Assembly: GCA_023415335.1 (NCBI GenBank)
Contig: JAEZLD010000065.1
Location: 1-26,277 of the forward strand
DNA: 26,277 nucleotides
From: Bacillota bacterium
Lineage (GTDB): Bacteria; Bacillota; Clostridia; Clostridiales; Caloramatoraceae
Direction: 5' to 3'
The first letter of the stretch is position 1; each line of letters starts with the position of its first letter. The notes below the pieces were generated by a model. The model was given only the letters and a program-made list of their open reading frames with translations. It was not told the origin of the DNA and searched no databases. Positions 6,787 through 14,598 of this stretch are shown piece by piece. A program made the translations under genes and the position numbers.

Positions 6787-7518
6787 CTATGCAGCGGAGG
6801 TTATTAGTATTCCAAATATAATACCTAATATTATGGCTATGGTAGAAAAAGCTCCTTTAGACAGGTCCTTGCTTTCAGGTATAAGCTCTCCGCATACTAT
6901 GTACAACATGGTTCCTCCTGCAAAACCAAGGCATATGGTTGTAAAGGTTGTTGAAATGTCCCCTAGTACTGCCCCAGCATAGGCTCCCAGGGAAGTAGGA
7001 AGCGCTGTAAGAAAGGTAAACAGCACTATCTTTCCCTTGCTCAGCCGGCTCTGCATAAGTGGTGCAGCTACTGCTGCTCCCTCAGGTATATCGTGCAGCC
7101 CTATTACAAGGAGCAGCTCCAGCCCCAGGGCTTTTCCACCCATAAACCCTGAGCCTATAGCCAGCCCCTCAGGAAAATTATGGGCAGCCAGTCCTATTCC
7201 CATGATTAGCGCGGTCTTAAGATGAGTTCCGTACCTTTTCACAAGCTTAGTCTCAGGCATCAGTATATCCAGCAAGGTTACAAATACAACCCCTATAAAT
7301 ATTCCAACAAATGCCTTTTTCATCCCTCCAAGTAGTATGGCCTCAGGAATCAAATCAAAGGTCACTACCGACAGCATAAGCCCCCCTGCAATTCCCATTA
7401 TAGCGGACAGCATTACGTTGCTGGATTTTCTTAAGGATACTGCCAGAACTCCTCCAAGGGATGTCCCTCCTCCACACACTACAGTTGCAATAATTACTAT
7501 TAAAAGTATCCTATTCAA
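6787..7518 (-). CDS. ZIP family divalent metal transporter (ZupT-like)
   Basis: Integral membrane transporter, probably importing zinc, iron or related divalent metals. About 243 residues with eight hydrophobic segments. The two metal-binding helices are clear: HNFPEGLAIG in TM4 and HDIPEGAAVA in TM5, the hallmark of ZIP proteins. I chose the TTG at 7518 because GGGAG sits 8 nt upstream; the first in-frame start, a TTG at 7533, has no ribosome site and would add only five residues. The gene heads the ZIP-tsaC-ywlE unit. I found no convincing -35/-10 pair upstream and no visible Zur or Fur box, so its metal cannot be inferred from regulation. Confidence 0.9.
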   Translation of the reverse strand: MNRILLIVIIATVVCGGGTSLGGVLAVSLRKSSNVMLSAIMGIAGGLMLSVVTFDLIPEAILLGGMKKAFVGIFIGVVFVTLLDILMPETKLVKRYGTHLKTALIMGIGLAAHNFPEGLAIGSGFMGGKALGLELLLVIGLHDIPEGAAVAAPLMQSRLSKGKIVLFTFLTALPTSLGAYAGAVLGDISTTFTTICLGFAGGTMLYIVCGELIPESKDLSKGAFSTIAIILGIIFGILITSAA

Positions 7519-7617
7519 TCCCTCATCTCCCAAGAATTACTTTTTTATACCCAGGCAGCATGAATAAACCTACTGTCTTTCATATATTAAAGTCTATTTT
7601 GGGATGGTGGATTATAT

Positions 7618-8232
7618 TCATGACAAATTGTATTCTTCCATAACCATTTTTACCTTTTCCACTGCTGCTTTAGAAAATTCTGCTCCATAAAGATTCTTAA
7701 AAAGCAGGTACAGGTAATAGTATTTTCTGGCTCCAGCTTTAGCTATTATGTAATAGCAGAAATCCTTATTTTCCCTAGTATCCATAAGATAGGTGTATAT
7801 ATGTCTATACTGGGAATGCTGCTTTATATACTCATCATTAAATTTTTGAAATCTTTTTTCTCTTTTCATATTGTTCATTATAATTATTATTTCAAAGTCT
7901 CCATTATTCTTGTCTAGTGTATCAATATATGTAGCTTTATCAGGGTTTAGAACAAATGGAGCCTTTAGGATGCGGTCCTTAATCATTATTCTGCCTTCCT
8001 TGGCAGCCATATCAAAAGAATCATCAATTTTAAGCCTTATTATATTTATGAGCAGAAGTAAGTCAATGAAAATAGCATACAGGAAACAAAACTTCTCCTC
8101 CCACCCGCGAAAGGTGCCTTGTTTTAAAAGCACAGTAATAATGTAAGGTACTACTATCATTATAACAACCGATAAGAATATTACCCTGCTTCTTCTTGAC
8201 TTTTCCTTCTTTAGCTGCTTTTTTATTTTCAT
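7618..8232 (-). CDS. Unrecognised two-helix membrane protein with cytoplasmic C-terminal domain
   Basis: 204 residues, not recognised. A very basic N-terminus (KIKKQLKKEKSRRSR) is followed by two hydrophobic segments at about 17-36 and 46-67, then a soluble region of about 135 residues. By the positive-inside rule both ends are cytoplasmic. The first half of the soluble part (KEGRIMIKDRILKAPFVLNP, then alternating hydrophobic strands such as FEIIIIMNN) is beta-rich and could be a PH-like barrel; the rest looks helical with many Tyr. The start has a GGGGGCGG ribosome site. It lies 26 bp after another small membrane protein of similar layout (8259-8624), so they are probably co-transcribed and may form a complex. 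Gap 7534-7617 shows no terminator. Confidence 0.7.
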   Translation of the reverse strand: MKIKKQLKKEKSRRSRVIFLSVVIMIVVPYIITVLLKQGTFRGWEEKFCFLYAIFIDLLLLINIIRLKIDDSFDMAAKEGRIMIKDRILKAPFVLNPDKATYIDTLDKNNGDFEIIIIMNNMKREKRFQKFNDEYIKQHSQYRHIYTYLMDTRENKDFCYYIIAKAGARKYYYLYLLFKNLYGAEFSKAAVEKVKMVMEEYNLS

Positions 8233-8258
8233 GCCAACCGCCCCCTTGGGAGTTAGTC

Positions 8259-8624
8259 TTAGAAGTATTTAAACATCTCCCATAATTTATTGCTGCCCTT
8301 TCTGGTTGTAAGTACATAAAAGCTTCCTTTAACTGTTATAAAATTTACAAGGAAGGATGACTTCCTCACTCCGTCAATTTCCGACTTTAAAACTCTTTTC
8401 TTCCTAAATATAGTATAAAAATTTATCCCTTCGCTGTCTATACCAACAGCAGTACAAAATTTAAAAAAATAAAAAAGAAGCAATATACCATCCAGTGTCA
8501 GGTTAATTGCATTGGAATAAATTGTACTCTTTTTAAAAAGTACTGCCATATATGTCCCGGCAACTAAAATTATTCCCAAAGGTAATACAGAATATAACAC
8601 TTTATTCACAACAAACCTTTTCAT
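8259..8624 (-). CDS. Small two-helix membrane protein, possible bacterial PH-like domain
   Basis: 121 residues from the ATG at 8624, chosen because GGAGGGG lies 5-6 nt upstream; an in-frame start at 8657 would fall within the hairpin after prfA. Two hydrophobic segments (about 9-30 and 37-57) precede a short C-terminal domain with the pattern GIDSEGINFYTIFRKKRVLK..I..V, then strands with KGSFYVLTTR. That order (two helices, 'seen in cell biology' G-I-x-x-x-G-I start, IPW-like position) resembles small bacterial PH (bPH) membrane proteins, but the match is by eye only. It follows prfA by 53 bp across a hairpin at 8641-8672 and precedes the 204-residue membrane protein. Function unknown. Confidence 0.7.
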   Translation of the reverse strand: MKRFVVNKVLYSVLPLGIILVAGTYMAVLFKKSTIYSNAINLTLDGILLLFYFFKFCTAVGIDSEGINFYTIFRKKRVLKSEIDGVRKSSFLVNFITVKGSFYVLTTRKGSNKLWEMFKYF

Positions 8625-8640
8625 TTTTCCCCTCCATACA

Positions 8641-8672
8641 AAAGCAGGCTGCTGCAAGTATATGCAGCAGCC
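8641..8672 (-). terminator. Hairpin after prfA
   Basis: GGCTGCTGCA (8663-8672, minus reading) pairs perfectly with TGCAGCAGCC (8647-8656) around a 6-nt loop, 5 nt after the prfA stop, followed by TGCTTTT. The short U-run suggests partial termination, with read-through into the small membrane protein genes possible. Confidence 0.7.
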
Positions 8673-8677
8673 GCCTA

Positions 8678-9748
8678 TTAATCTGCAGACTGCTTAAGCT
8701 TTTCAGCCTGGTCTGCGGTCACAATAGCATCTATCATCTCATCCAGGTCTCCGTCCATAAATGCCTCCATCTTATATACTGTAAGGCCAATTCTATGGTC
8801 AGTAACCCTTCCCTGTGGGTAATTATAGGTTCTAATTCTTTCACTTCTGTCACCAGTGCCTACCTGACTCTTCCTCTCCTCAGCAATCTGTGACTTCTGC
8901 TTCTCATTCTCCAGATCAAACAGCCTGGCCTTAAGGACCTTTAATGCTTTTTCTTTGTTCTTAAGCTGGCTTTTTTCATCCTGACAGGTCACCACAAGTC
9001 CTGTTGGGATATGGGTCATCCTTACAGCCGAGTCGGTAGTGTTAACACACTGTCCACCATGGCCTGACGCCCTGTAAACATCCACCCTTAAATCATTAGG
9101 GTTGATTTCAACCTCCACGTCCTCCACCTCTGGAAGTACCGCAACTGTTACAGTAGACGTGTGTATCCTTCCACTAGCCTCTGTTTCAGGAACCCTTTGA
9201 ACCCTGTGTACTCCACTTTCAAACTTTAGCCTGCTGTAAGCTCCCTGCCCTTTTATCATGAATACTACTTCCTTGAACCCCCCAAGGCCTGTTTCATTCA
9301 TAGACATAATCTCTGTCTTCCAGTTATGCCTTTCTGCATACCTTGTATACATTCTAAAAAGTGTACCTGCAAAGAGTGCAGCCTCATCTCCTCCTGCTCC
9401 GCCCCTTATTTCCACGAAAACATTCTTTTCGTCATTAGGGTCCTTTGGAAGCAGCAGGACCGTCAGCTCTTCTAGTATATTCTCTCTTCCTTCTTGAAGC
9501 TGTGATAGCTCATCTTCTACAAGCTCCTTCATTTCCTTGTCCAGGTCATCCTCAAGCATTTCCTTGTTGTCCTTAATACTCTGTTCAACCTGGTTATATT
9601 CTCTGTACTTAGCTACAATGTCTTCTATTGAGCTCTGTTCCTTGCAAAGCTTTTGAAAGAGCATATTATCTGCAATTATCTCAGGGTCACTTAGTTTTTT
9701 TGAAAGCTCATCATATCTCTCTTCTATAAGGGCTAATTTTTCAAGCAT
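8678..9748 (-). CDS. prfA: Peptide chain release factor 1
   Basis: Recognises UAA and UAG stop codons and triggers peptide release. 356 residues, normal for RF1. Domain 1 is helical and acidic (about 1-100); GGAGGDEAALFAGTLFRMY marks domain 2; the stop-codon tripeptide is PET in VQRVPETEASGRIHTS, the RF1-type PxT motif rather than the SPF of RF2; the catalytic GGQ lies in RASGHGGQCVNTTDSAVR, whose Gln is the target of PrmC. The C-terminus has RIRTYNYPQGRVTDHRI. The ATG has GGAGTGA upstream and a promoter of its own at 9790-9817, in the 99-bp gap after prmC, so it can be expressed separately from prmC. Confidence 0.97.
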   Translation of the reverse strand: MLEKLALIEERYDELSKKLSDPEIIADNMLFQKLCKEQSSIEDIVAKYREYNQVEQSIKDNKEMLEDDLDKEMKELVEDELSQLQEGRENILEELTVLLLPKDPNDEKNVFVEIRGGAGGDEAALFAGTLFRMYTRYAERHNWKTEIMSMNETGLGGFKEVVFMIKGQGAYSRLKFESGVHRVQRVPETEASGRIHTSTVTVAVLPEVEDVEVEINPNDLRVDVYRASGHGGQCVNTTDSAVRMTHIPTGLVVTCQDEKSQLKNKEKALKVLKARLFDLENEKQKSQIAEERKSQVGTGDRSERIRTYNYPQGRVTDHRIGLTVYKMEAFMDGDLDEMIDAIVTADQAEKLKQSAD

Positions 9749-9789
9749 TAGTATTCACTCCATTTATAATTTACATCATACATCACAAT

Positions 9790-9817
9790 ATTATATCATA
9801 CTTTTTATATTAAACAA
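9790..9817 (-). promoter_or_regulatory. Promoter of prfA
   Basis: Minus strand TTGTTT (9812-9817), 16-bp spacer, then TATAAT (9790-9795) preceded by TG one base away (extended -10). Start near 9783, about 35 nt before the prfA ATG. Confidence 0.65.
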
Positions 9818-9847
9818 CATAGGACAAATAAAATTGTCATATATAGG

Positions 9848-10696
9848 CTATTTCATCCTTCCCAGTACCACCCTATCCAGACCTGCCAGGTCCTTTATGA
9901 GCCTTATATCACAAAAACCCTTTTCCTCAAGAAGTTCTTTTACCGACTGTCCCTGGTCATGTCCTATTTCAAAGGCAATTAGTCCGTCAAGCTTGAGAAA
10001 AACCAGAGATTTCTCAATAATTCTTCTGTAAAAATACAACCCGTCCTCCTTGCCTGATAATGCAGAAATAGGCTCAAAGTCCCTTACCTCCCTCATAAGT
10101 GTAGGAATCACACTGTCCTTAATGTATGGAGGGTTAGACACAATTACATCCAGCCTTCCTTCAAGCTCCTGAGGAAGTCCTGAAAGCAGATCTGATTTTA
10201 ATACCCTGACACGTTGGTCAACCCCATTCGCTTTAGCATTCATTGCTGTAATCTCAAGGGGTATATCCATAATATCAAGAGCATAAACAATGGAGTCCTT
10301 TTTATATGCAGCAAGGCTTATTGCAATAGCTCCACTTCCGCAGCCTACATCTGTAAGCACAGGTTCCTTCAAATCCAAAATTTCCTCTAGCACCTTTTCC
10401 ACCAGTATTTCCGTGTCTGGTCTTGGTATAAGCACGCCAGGCTTTACGTCAAAATCAAGTGCCATAAATTCCTGCTTACCAGTAATATACTGTACCGGCT
10501 CCCCCTTTGTTCTTCTATCTATAAGCTCAAAGAAATGTTTCTCTTCCTCTTCTGAAATACCTGCATCAAGATTGGTATAAATATATAGTCTATCCTTATT
10601 AAGACAATATCCCATAATCACCTGAGAATCCAGCTGAGGCGACAGAGAATCCTTTAATATATTGGAAGCCTTATTAATGGCTTCTCTTATTATCAC
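9848..10696 (-). CDS. prmC: Peptide chain release factor N5-glutamine methyltransferase
   Basis: SAM-dependent enzyme that methylates the Gln of the GGQ motif in release factors. 282 residues. The N-terminal helical substrate-binding region (about 1-75) includes RRTKGEPVQYITGKQEFM; the Rossmann methyltransferase core follows with LIPRPDTEILVE, TDVGCGSGAIAISLA (SAM site) and the catalytic IVSNPPYI; a C-terminal AFEIGHDQG completes the family pattern. The start is a GTG at 10696 that overlaps the TGA of yqhQ (GTGA), with AGGAAGGG about 11 nt upstream. Its product modifies the protein encoded by the next gene, prfA. Confidence 0.95.
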   Translation of the reverse strand: MIIREAINKASNILKDSLSPQLDSQVIMGYCLNKDRLYIYTNLDAGISEEEEKHFFELIDRRTKGEPVQYITGKQEFMALDFDVKPGVLIPRPDTEILVEKVLEEILDLKEPVLTDVGCGSGAIAISLAAYKKDSIVYALDIMDIPLEITAMNAKANGVDQRVRVLKSDLLSGLPQELEGRLDVIVSNPPYIKDSVIPTLMREVRDFEPISALSGKEDGLYFYRRIIEKSLVFLKLDGLIAFEIGHDQGQSVKELLEEKGFCDIRLIKDLAGLDRVVLGRMK

Positions 10697-11619
10697 CAGG
10701 TATCACACCCTTCCTCGGTGGGCAAAACTGCCTTTAGGGCAGCTATAGCAACCTCCAACTGGCTTTCATCAGGCTGCCTGGTGGTAAGCTTCTGCATCAT
10801 AAGTCCAGGGTATGCTATTACCCTTGCAAAGGCACTATCCGACCTGCCAAGGAACTTTATAATCTCATAGGATATACCTGCAATCAGAGGCAAAAACACA
10901 ATACGGGTTATTACCCTTACAACCAGGTTAGGCCATCCTAAAAAGCTGAATGCAACTATGCTTATCATCATCACAATAAGAAGGAAGTTGGTCCCACATC
11001 TTGGGTGGAGAGTTTTAAACCGTGCTGCATTTTCAGGCGTCAGCTCCAGTCCCTCCTCATAGCAGAAAATACTTTTATGCTCTGCCCCGTGATATTCAAA
11101 AACCCTTTGTATTTCCTTCATCTTACTTATAAAGTAAATATACAGCACAAATATTATCAGTCTTATTATGCCCTCAAAAAGGTTAATTAGTACCGTATTG
11201 TCCGTAGTTTTCTTTAGAAAACTGGCTGTAAAGGTAGGAAGCAACATAAACAGCCCAATTGCTATTATAAATGAAAAAATCAGAGAAAAGCCCATTACTA
11301 TATTCTCTGCCTTATCCCCCAGCTTACTCTTAAGGAACTTTTCCAGCTTATCCTCCTCATATCCCTCTTCATCCTCAAAGAAGGATGCAGAATATTGAAG
11401 ATATTTTATACCTGTGATTAAGGAGTCTATAAGTGCCACTGCTCCCCTCAGTATAGGAATTGAAAAAAACTTGTTTCTTTTTGAAAGAGGAATAAGGTCC
11501 TCAACGCTTACCTCTATTTCTCCATCAGGCTTCCTTACAGCCACTGCTGTCTTATAAGGTCCCCTCATCATTACCCCTTCTATTACAGCCTGACCACCAA
11601 TGCTAGTCTTCTTAGCCAT
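10693..11619 (-). CDS. yqhQ: DUF1385 membrane protein, YqhQ family
   Basis: Conserved membrane protein of unknown biochemical role. 308 residues. Family signatures are GGQAVIEGVMMRGP at residues 8-21, FEYHGAEHKSI near the middle and LHPRCGTNFL, whose conserved His and Cys suggest a metal or catalytic site. Hydrophobic segments occur at about 110-133, 144-165 and 209-250. It is the first gene of the yqhQ-prmC pair, overlapping prmC by 4 bp, a neighbour relation common in clostridia. A GGGGGTG ribosome site and a promoter at 11745-11773 precede it. The family's strong conservation next to translation-termination genes does not by itself reveal a function. Confidence 0.93.
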   Translation of the reverse strand: MAKKTSIGGQAVIEGVMMRGPYKTAVAVRKPDGEIEVSVEDLIPLSKRNKFFSIPILRGAVALIDSLITGIKYLQYSASFFEDEEGYEEDKLEKFLKSKLGDKAENIVMGFSLIFSFIIAIGLFMLLPTFTASFLKKTTDNTVLINLFEGIIRLIIFVLYIYFISKMKEIQRVFEYHGAEHKSIFCYEEGLELTPENAARFKTLHPRCGTNFLLIVMMISIVAFSFLGWPNLVVRVITRIVFLPLIAGISYEIIKFLGRSDSAFARVIAYPGLMMQKLTTRQPDESQLEVAIAALKAVLPTEEGCDTW

Positions 11620-11744
11620 TCTTACACCCCCATATAATAATCCGTATATAAGTCATAACCTGCTTTACAGTCGCTTCCTCTGACTTGTATAATTAAACTC
11701 ACTATATTGTTTTAATAATTTACATTTGTAATTATAACATACAC

Positions 11745-11773
11745 AGTATAAAATACTATAAATAAAGTGTAAA
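11745..11773 (-). promoter_or_regulatory. Promoter of yqhQ-prmC
   Basis: Minus strand TTTACA (11768-11773), 17-bp spacer, TATACT (11745-11750). A second -10 with TG extension, TGTTATAAT, lies 14 bp further on (TATAAT at 11731-11736) and might be an alternative start. Leader about 120 nt. The rest of the 234-bp gap holds the tdk hairpin and nothing else I can name. Confidence 0.65.
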
Positions 11774-11787
11774 AGAATCCTATAGGA

Positions 11788-11820
11788 AATGCCTCCTGCT
11801 GGAAAGCTGCAGAAGGCATT
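11788..11820 (-). terminator. Hairpin after tdk
   Basis: AATGCCTTCTGC (11809-11820, minus reading) pairs with GCAGGAGGCATT (11788-11799) with one mismatch, about 33 nt after the tdk stop. Only TTTCC follows, so intrinsic termination would be weak. Confidence 0.6.
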
Positions 11821-11853
11821 ATGAATCTTGTAACAATAGTCTATAATATTATA

Positions 11854-12429
11854 TTATTTTCCAACCACATGGCATTTCCTGCATCTTGCCTCATACTTCT
11901 CCTGTGCGCCTACTAGCACCACAGGGTCGCTCATTCCTGCAGGCTTACCATCAATAAGCCTCTGGGTTCTGGTAGCAGGATTGCCACAAACCATACATAT
12001 AGCTTGTATCTTGTCCACAAACTCGGCTACTGCCATAAGCTGAGGCATTGGCCCAAATGGTATACCTCTAAAATCCATGTCTAATCCAGCACATATAACT
12101 CTTTTATGCTGGTTTGCTAAATGTATGCATACCTCGACAATCTTGTTATCAAAAAACTGTGCCTCATCGATTGCAATAACAAAGGTATCCTCCTCAACCA
12201 ATGAAAGTATTTCCTCTGCATTGCCTACACTTACAGCCTCATGCTTTTCTCCGGCGTGGGATACAACATCACACTTACTGTACCTGTCGTCAATCTCAGG
12301 TTTAAAAACCTGTACCTTCTGTTTAGCAATCCTGGCCCTCTTGAGTCTTCTTATAAGCTCCTCGCTTTTACCGCTGTACATAGGGCCGGCAATTACCTCA
12401 ATCCATCCATGATCCTTCGGTCCGTACAT
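11854..12429 (-). CDS. tdk: Thymidine kinase (type II, zinc-containing)
   Basis: Phosphorylates thymidine (and deoxyuridine) to the monophosphate in pyrimidine salvage. 191 residues, typical of the TK1-like class. P-loop GPMYSGKSEELIRR at about residues 15-28; Walker B-like AIDEAQFF (about 86-93) with the catalytic Glu; the lid region CAGLDMDFRGIPFGPM; and a four-Cys zinc ribbon formed by CMVCG and CRKCH near the C-terminus. GGAGGAG lies 5 nt before the ATG. The rpmE terminator lies between rpmE and tdk, only 21 bp before the tdk start, so tdk may depend on read-through. Confidence 0.96.
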   Translation of the reverse strand: MYGPKDHGWIEVIAGPMYSGKSEELIRRLKRARIAKQKVQVFKPEIDDRYSKCDVVSHAGEKHEAVSVGNAEEILSLVEEDTFVIAIDEAQFFDNKIVEVCIHLANQHKRVICAGLDMDFRGIPFGPMPQLMAVAEFVDKIQAICMVCGNPATRTQRLIDGKPAGMSDPVVLVGAQEKYEARCRKCHVVGK

Positions 12430-12449
12430 ATAATCTCCTCCATAATATG

Positions 12450-12471
12450 AAAAAAGACCGGGGTACCGGTC
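12450..12471 (-). terminator. Intrinsic terminator between rpmE and tdk
   Basis: GACCGG (12466-12471, minus reading), a 4-nt loop, CCGGTC (12456-12461), then six T (12450-12455). It lies 6 nt after the rpmE stop, and the tdk ribosome site begins about ten bases further on. Confidence 0.92.
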
Positions 12472-12477
12472 CTTAAA

Positions 12478-12690
12478 TTATTCCTCTGATTTGATATTGT
12501 ACTTCTTCATGAACTTCTCTATTCTACCACCGGTATCGAGTATCTTATGCTTTCCAGTGAAGAATGGATGGCACTTAGAGCACATTTCAACCTTAAGCTC
12601 ATCTTTTGTTGAGCCTGTAGTAAAGGTGTTTCCGCAAGCACACTTTACAACTGCCTCATGATTATAATTTGGATGTATTCCCTCTTTCAT
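12478..12690 (-). CDS. rpmE: 50S ribosomal protein L31, zinc-binding form
   Basis: Ribosomal protein L31 of the large subunit. 70 residues. Starts MKEGIHPNY and keeps all four zinc ligands (Cys17, Cys19, Cys37, Cys40 in KCACG and EMCSKCHPF), so it is the zinc-containing C+ form, not the zinc-free RpmE2 made under zinc shortage. GAGGTGA precedes the ATG. A very strong promoter is at 12793-12821 and a strong terminator follows directly, so it is largely a single-gene transcript. The order rho-rpmE is conserved in Firmicutes. Confidence 0.98.
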   Translation of the reverse strand: MKEGIHPNYNHEAVVKCACGNTFTTGSTKDELKVEMCSKCHPFFTGKHKILDTGGRIEKFMKKYNIKSEE

Positions 12691-12792
12691 CTATTTCACC
12701 TCTTTCTTACAATGGTCTAACCAAGTAAATTAAGTACTAAAATCGTCGCTCATGTCTTAAACGAAAGGATAACCTATTCGTCAACTCTTAAA

Positions 12793-12821
12793 ATTATACC
12801 ATATGTCATAATTATAGGCAA
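12793..12821 (-). promoter_or_regulatory. Strong sigma-A promoter of rpmE
   Basis: Minus strand TTGCCT (12816-12821), 17-bp spacer ending in ATGG, then perfect TATAAT (12793-12798); the TG one base before it makes an extended -10. Start near 12786, giving a leader of about 95 nt before rpmE. I find no clear regulatory fold in that leader. Confidence 0.87.
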
Positions 12822-12844
12822 CTACTTTTTATATATTAAAGTTT

Positions 12845-14323
12845 TTAAAAATTTACACGCTTTGGATATAACTGGACGAATTCCTTATTGTTCTTTGTTC
12901 TCATAAGTGCAGTAAGCACTGACTCTGTGGCATCAGCTATATTTTCGCTGGCAAATGCCTTTCTTATGGTCATTATAGCGTTCATCTCATCAAAGCCCAT
13001 AAGAAGGTCTTCTCTTCTGGTTCCTGACTTATTCATATCTATGGCAGGGAATATTCTTCTTTCCTGAAGCTTCCTATCCAGGTGTACCTCCATATTTCCT
13101 GTACCCTTGAACTCCTCAAAAATCACATCATCCATCCTGCTGCCTGTTTCAACAAGAGCAGTTGCAAGTATTGTAAGGCTGCCACCCTCTTCAATGTTTC
13201 TTGCAGCACCAAAGAACCTTTTAGGTTGTATGAGTGCTCCTGGGTCCAATCCGCCTGACAGTGTTCTTCCAGTAGGAGATATGGTAAGGTTATACGCCCT
13301 TGAAAGCCTTGTAAGGCTGTCTAGCAGTATAACAACATCTTTTTTTAGCTCAACAAGCCTCTTTGCTCTACTGAGTACAAGCTCCGCAACTCTGGTATGG
13401 TTCTCAGGTTCGTTATCGAAGGTTGAGTATATAACCTCTCCCTTGTCACCTATATACCTTACCATGTCAGTAACCTCTTCCGGTCTTTCGTCAATAAGCA
13501 GCACTATAAGATGTACATCTGGATGATTACTCATTATAGCGTTGGCAATCTTCTTAAGCAACACCGTTTTTCCTGCCTTAGGTGGAGCCACAATAAGTCC
13601 TCTCTGCCCCCTTCCTAAGGGTGCTATAAGATCAATAAGCCTGGTTGCAAGGTCATTGCTTGTTGTCTCAAGACTAAGCCTTTTATCTGGATATATTGGA
13701 GTGAGCGTTTCAAATGGCTTCCGCCCAAATATCTTGTCAGGTGCAACCCCATCTATCTCCTGAAGGTATACAAGTGCCCTGTATTTTTCCATTTCCTTTG
13801 GGAACCTTGCCTTACCCTTTATGTAATCCCCTGTCCTTAGGTTAAACCTTCTAATCTGTGATGGTGACACATATATGTCCCTTGAGCCTTGCTGATAATT
13901 ATCCAGCCTAAGGAATCCATAGGACTGGTTTTCAATCATTTCAAACACACCATCTACTGTATCAGAGTCAGCTATAAGCTCCTGCATTCTAGCTCTTTTA
14001 TCTGCATCTATATCATTAAGCTTAATGTTCTCAGAACGCCTTTGAAGCTCAACAGGCGCAACAAATGGCACTGGTTCTGCAGGTTCCTCCTCAACAGGTT
14101 CAGCAAATGGTACTGGTACTGTAGGCTCCTCCTCAACAGGTTCCTCAGTCTCAAGTTCCACTACTTCTTCCTCTGATTGTGATACTGTTCCATTTTCTTC
14201 AATGGCCAGTATTTTTTCTATAAGTTCACTCTTTCTGTACTTTGTAACAGCCTTAAGTCCTATAGTTTTTGCATATTCTCTTAGCTCTTCTAATGTTTTA
14301 TGCTTTAGTTCCTCGAAATTCAT
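12845..14323 (-). CDS. rho: Transcription termination factor Rho
   Basis: Hexameric RNA-dependent ATPase that ends transcription on unstructured RNA. 492 residues from the ATG at 14323, with GGAGG 7 nt upstream (a TTG one codon earlier is too close to that site). Rho N-terminal helical domain at 1-41; an acidic, Pro-rich linker at about 43-94 containing two 14-residue repeats (EPVEEEPxxPVPFx); the RNA-binding cold-shock-like domain at about 120-190 with YGFLRLD and DIYVSPSQIRRF; then the RecA-type motor with Walker A VAPPKAGKT at about 245-254, LLIDERPEEVTD, and the Q/R-loop region. The linker is a lineage insertion; the motor is complete. It has its own promoter at 14478-14506. Confidence 0.97.
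   Translation of the reverse strand: MNFEELKHKTLEELREYAKTIGLKAVTKYRKSELIEKILAIEENGTVSQSEEEVVELETEEPVEEEPTVPVPFAEPVEEEPAEPVPFVAPVELQRRSENIKLNDIDADKRARMQELIADSDTVDGVFEMIENQSYGFLRLDNYQQGSRDIYVSPSQIRRFNLRTGDYIKGKARFPKEMEKYRALVYLQEIDGVAPDKIFGRKPFETLTPIYPDKRLSLETTSNDLATRLIDLIAPLGRGQRGLIVAPPKAGKTVLLKKIANAIMSNHPDVHLIVLLIDERPEEVTDMVRYIGDKGEVIYSTFDNEPENHTRVAELVLSRAKRLVELKKDVVILLDSLTRLSRAYNLTISPTGRTLSGGLDPGALIQPKRFFGAARNIEEGGSLTILATALVETGSRMDDVIFEEFKGTGNMEVHLDRKLQERRIFPAIDMNKSGTRREDLLMGFDEMNAIMTIRKAFASENIADATESVLTALMRTKNNKEFVQLYPKRVNF
14060..14143 (-). repeat. Tandem 14-codon repeat in the Rho linker
   Basis: Two adjacent 42-bp units (14102-14143 and 14060-14101) encode EPVEEEPTVPVPFA and EPVEEEPAEPVPFV. 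The second is followed by APVELQ, which might be a decayed third unit. In-frame expansion or contraction would leave Rho intact. Confidence 0.85.
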
Positions 14324-14477
14324 CAATCCACCTCCATAAGTGAAAGAACGTTATTATTATATAAAGTTTAATTCAAAGGGAATAAACGATAAATAAGCAC
14401 ATGCATCATATTAAAATGTATTTAAACAGAATGAAATAAACAAGATTATGATACGTGATTTAACATTATTCTTATAT

Positions 14478-14506
14478 ATTTTATTACTTTATATGCAAAA
14501 TGTAAA
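14478..14506 (-). promoter_or_regulatory. Promoter of rho
   Basis: Minus strand TTTACA (14501-14506), 17-bp spacer, TAAAAT (14478-14483). The leader would be about 150 nt, long enough for Rho to act on its own message, which is known in some bacteria; no such site is demonstrated here. Confidence 0.55.
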
Positions 14507-14552
14507 GCATTATATGGATTTTACTAAAATAGTACTTTAAATTATTCATAGT

Positions 14553-14582
14553 AAAATCAGGGGAGCAAATAACCCCTGATTT
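14553..14582 (-). terminator. Terminator after the transaldolase gene
   Basis: AAATCAGGGG (14573-14582, minus reading) pairs with CCCCTGATTT (14554-14563) around a 9-nt loop, 16 nt after the stop codon. Four T occur at its 3' edge, so it is a moderate intrinsic terminator. Confidence 0.75.
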
Positions 14583-14598
14583 AAAAATCCTATTAACT

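Noticed and set aside
12691..12786. Riboswitch or L31-binding leader of rpmE
   Set aside because: No stable hairpin or known motif could be drawn by eye in the leader.
13107..13526. Plus-strand open frame of 139 codons
   Set aside because: Antisense to the conserved motor domain of rho, rich in Ser and low complexity, without a ribosome site.
14060..14143. Possible CRISPR or non-coding repeat
   Set aside because: The two units are in frame inside rho, adjacent without spacers, and encode matching peptide units.
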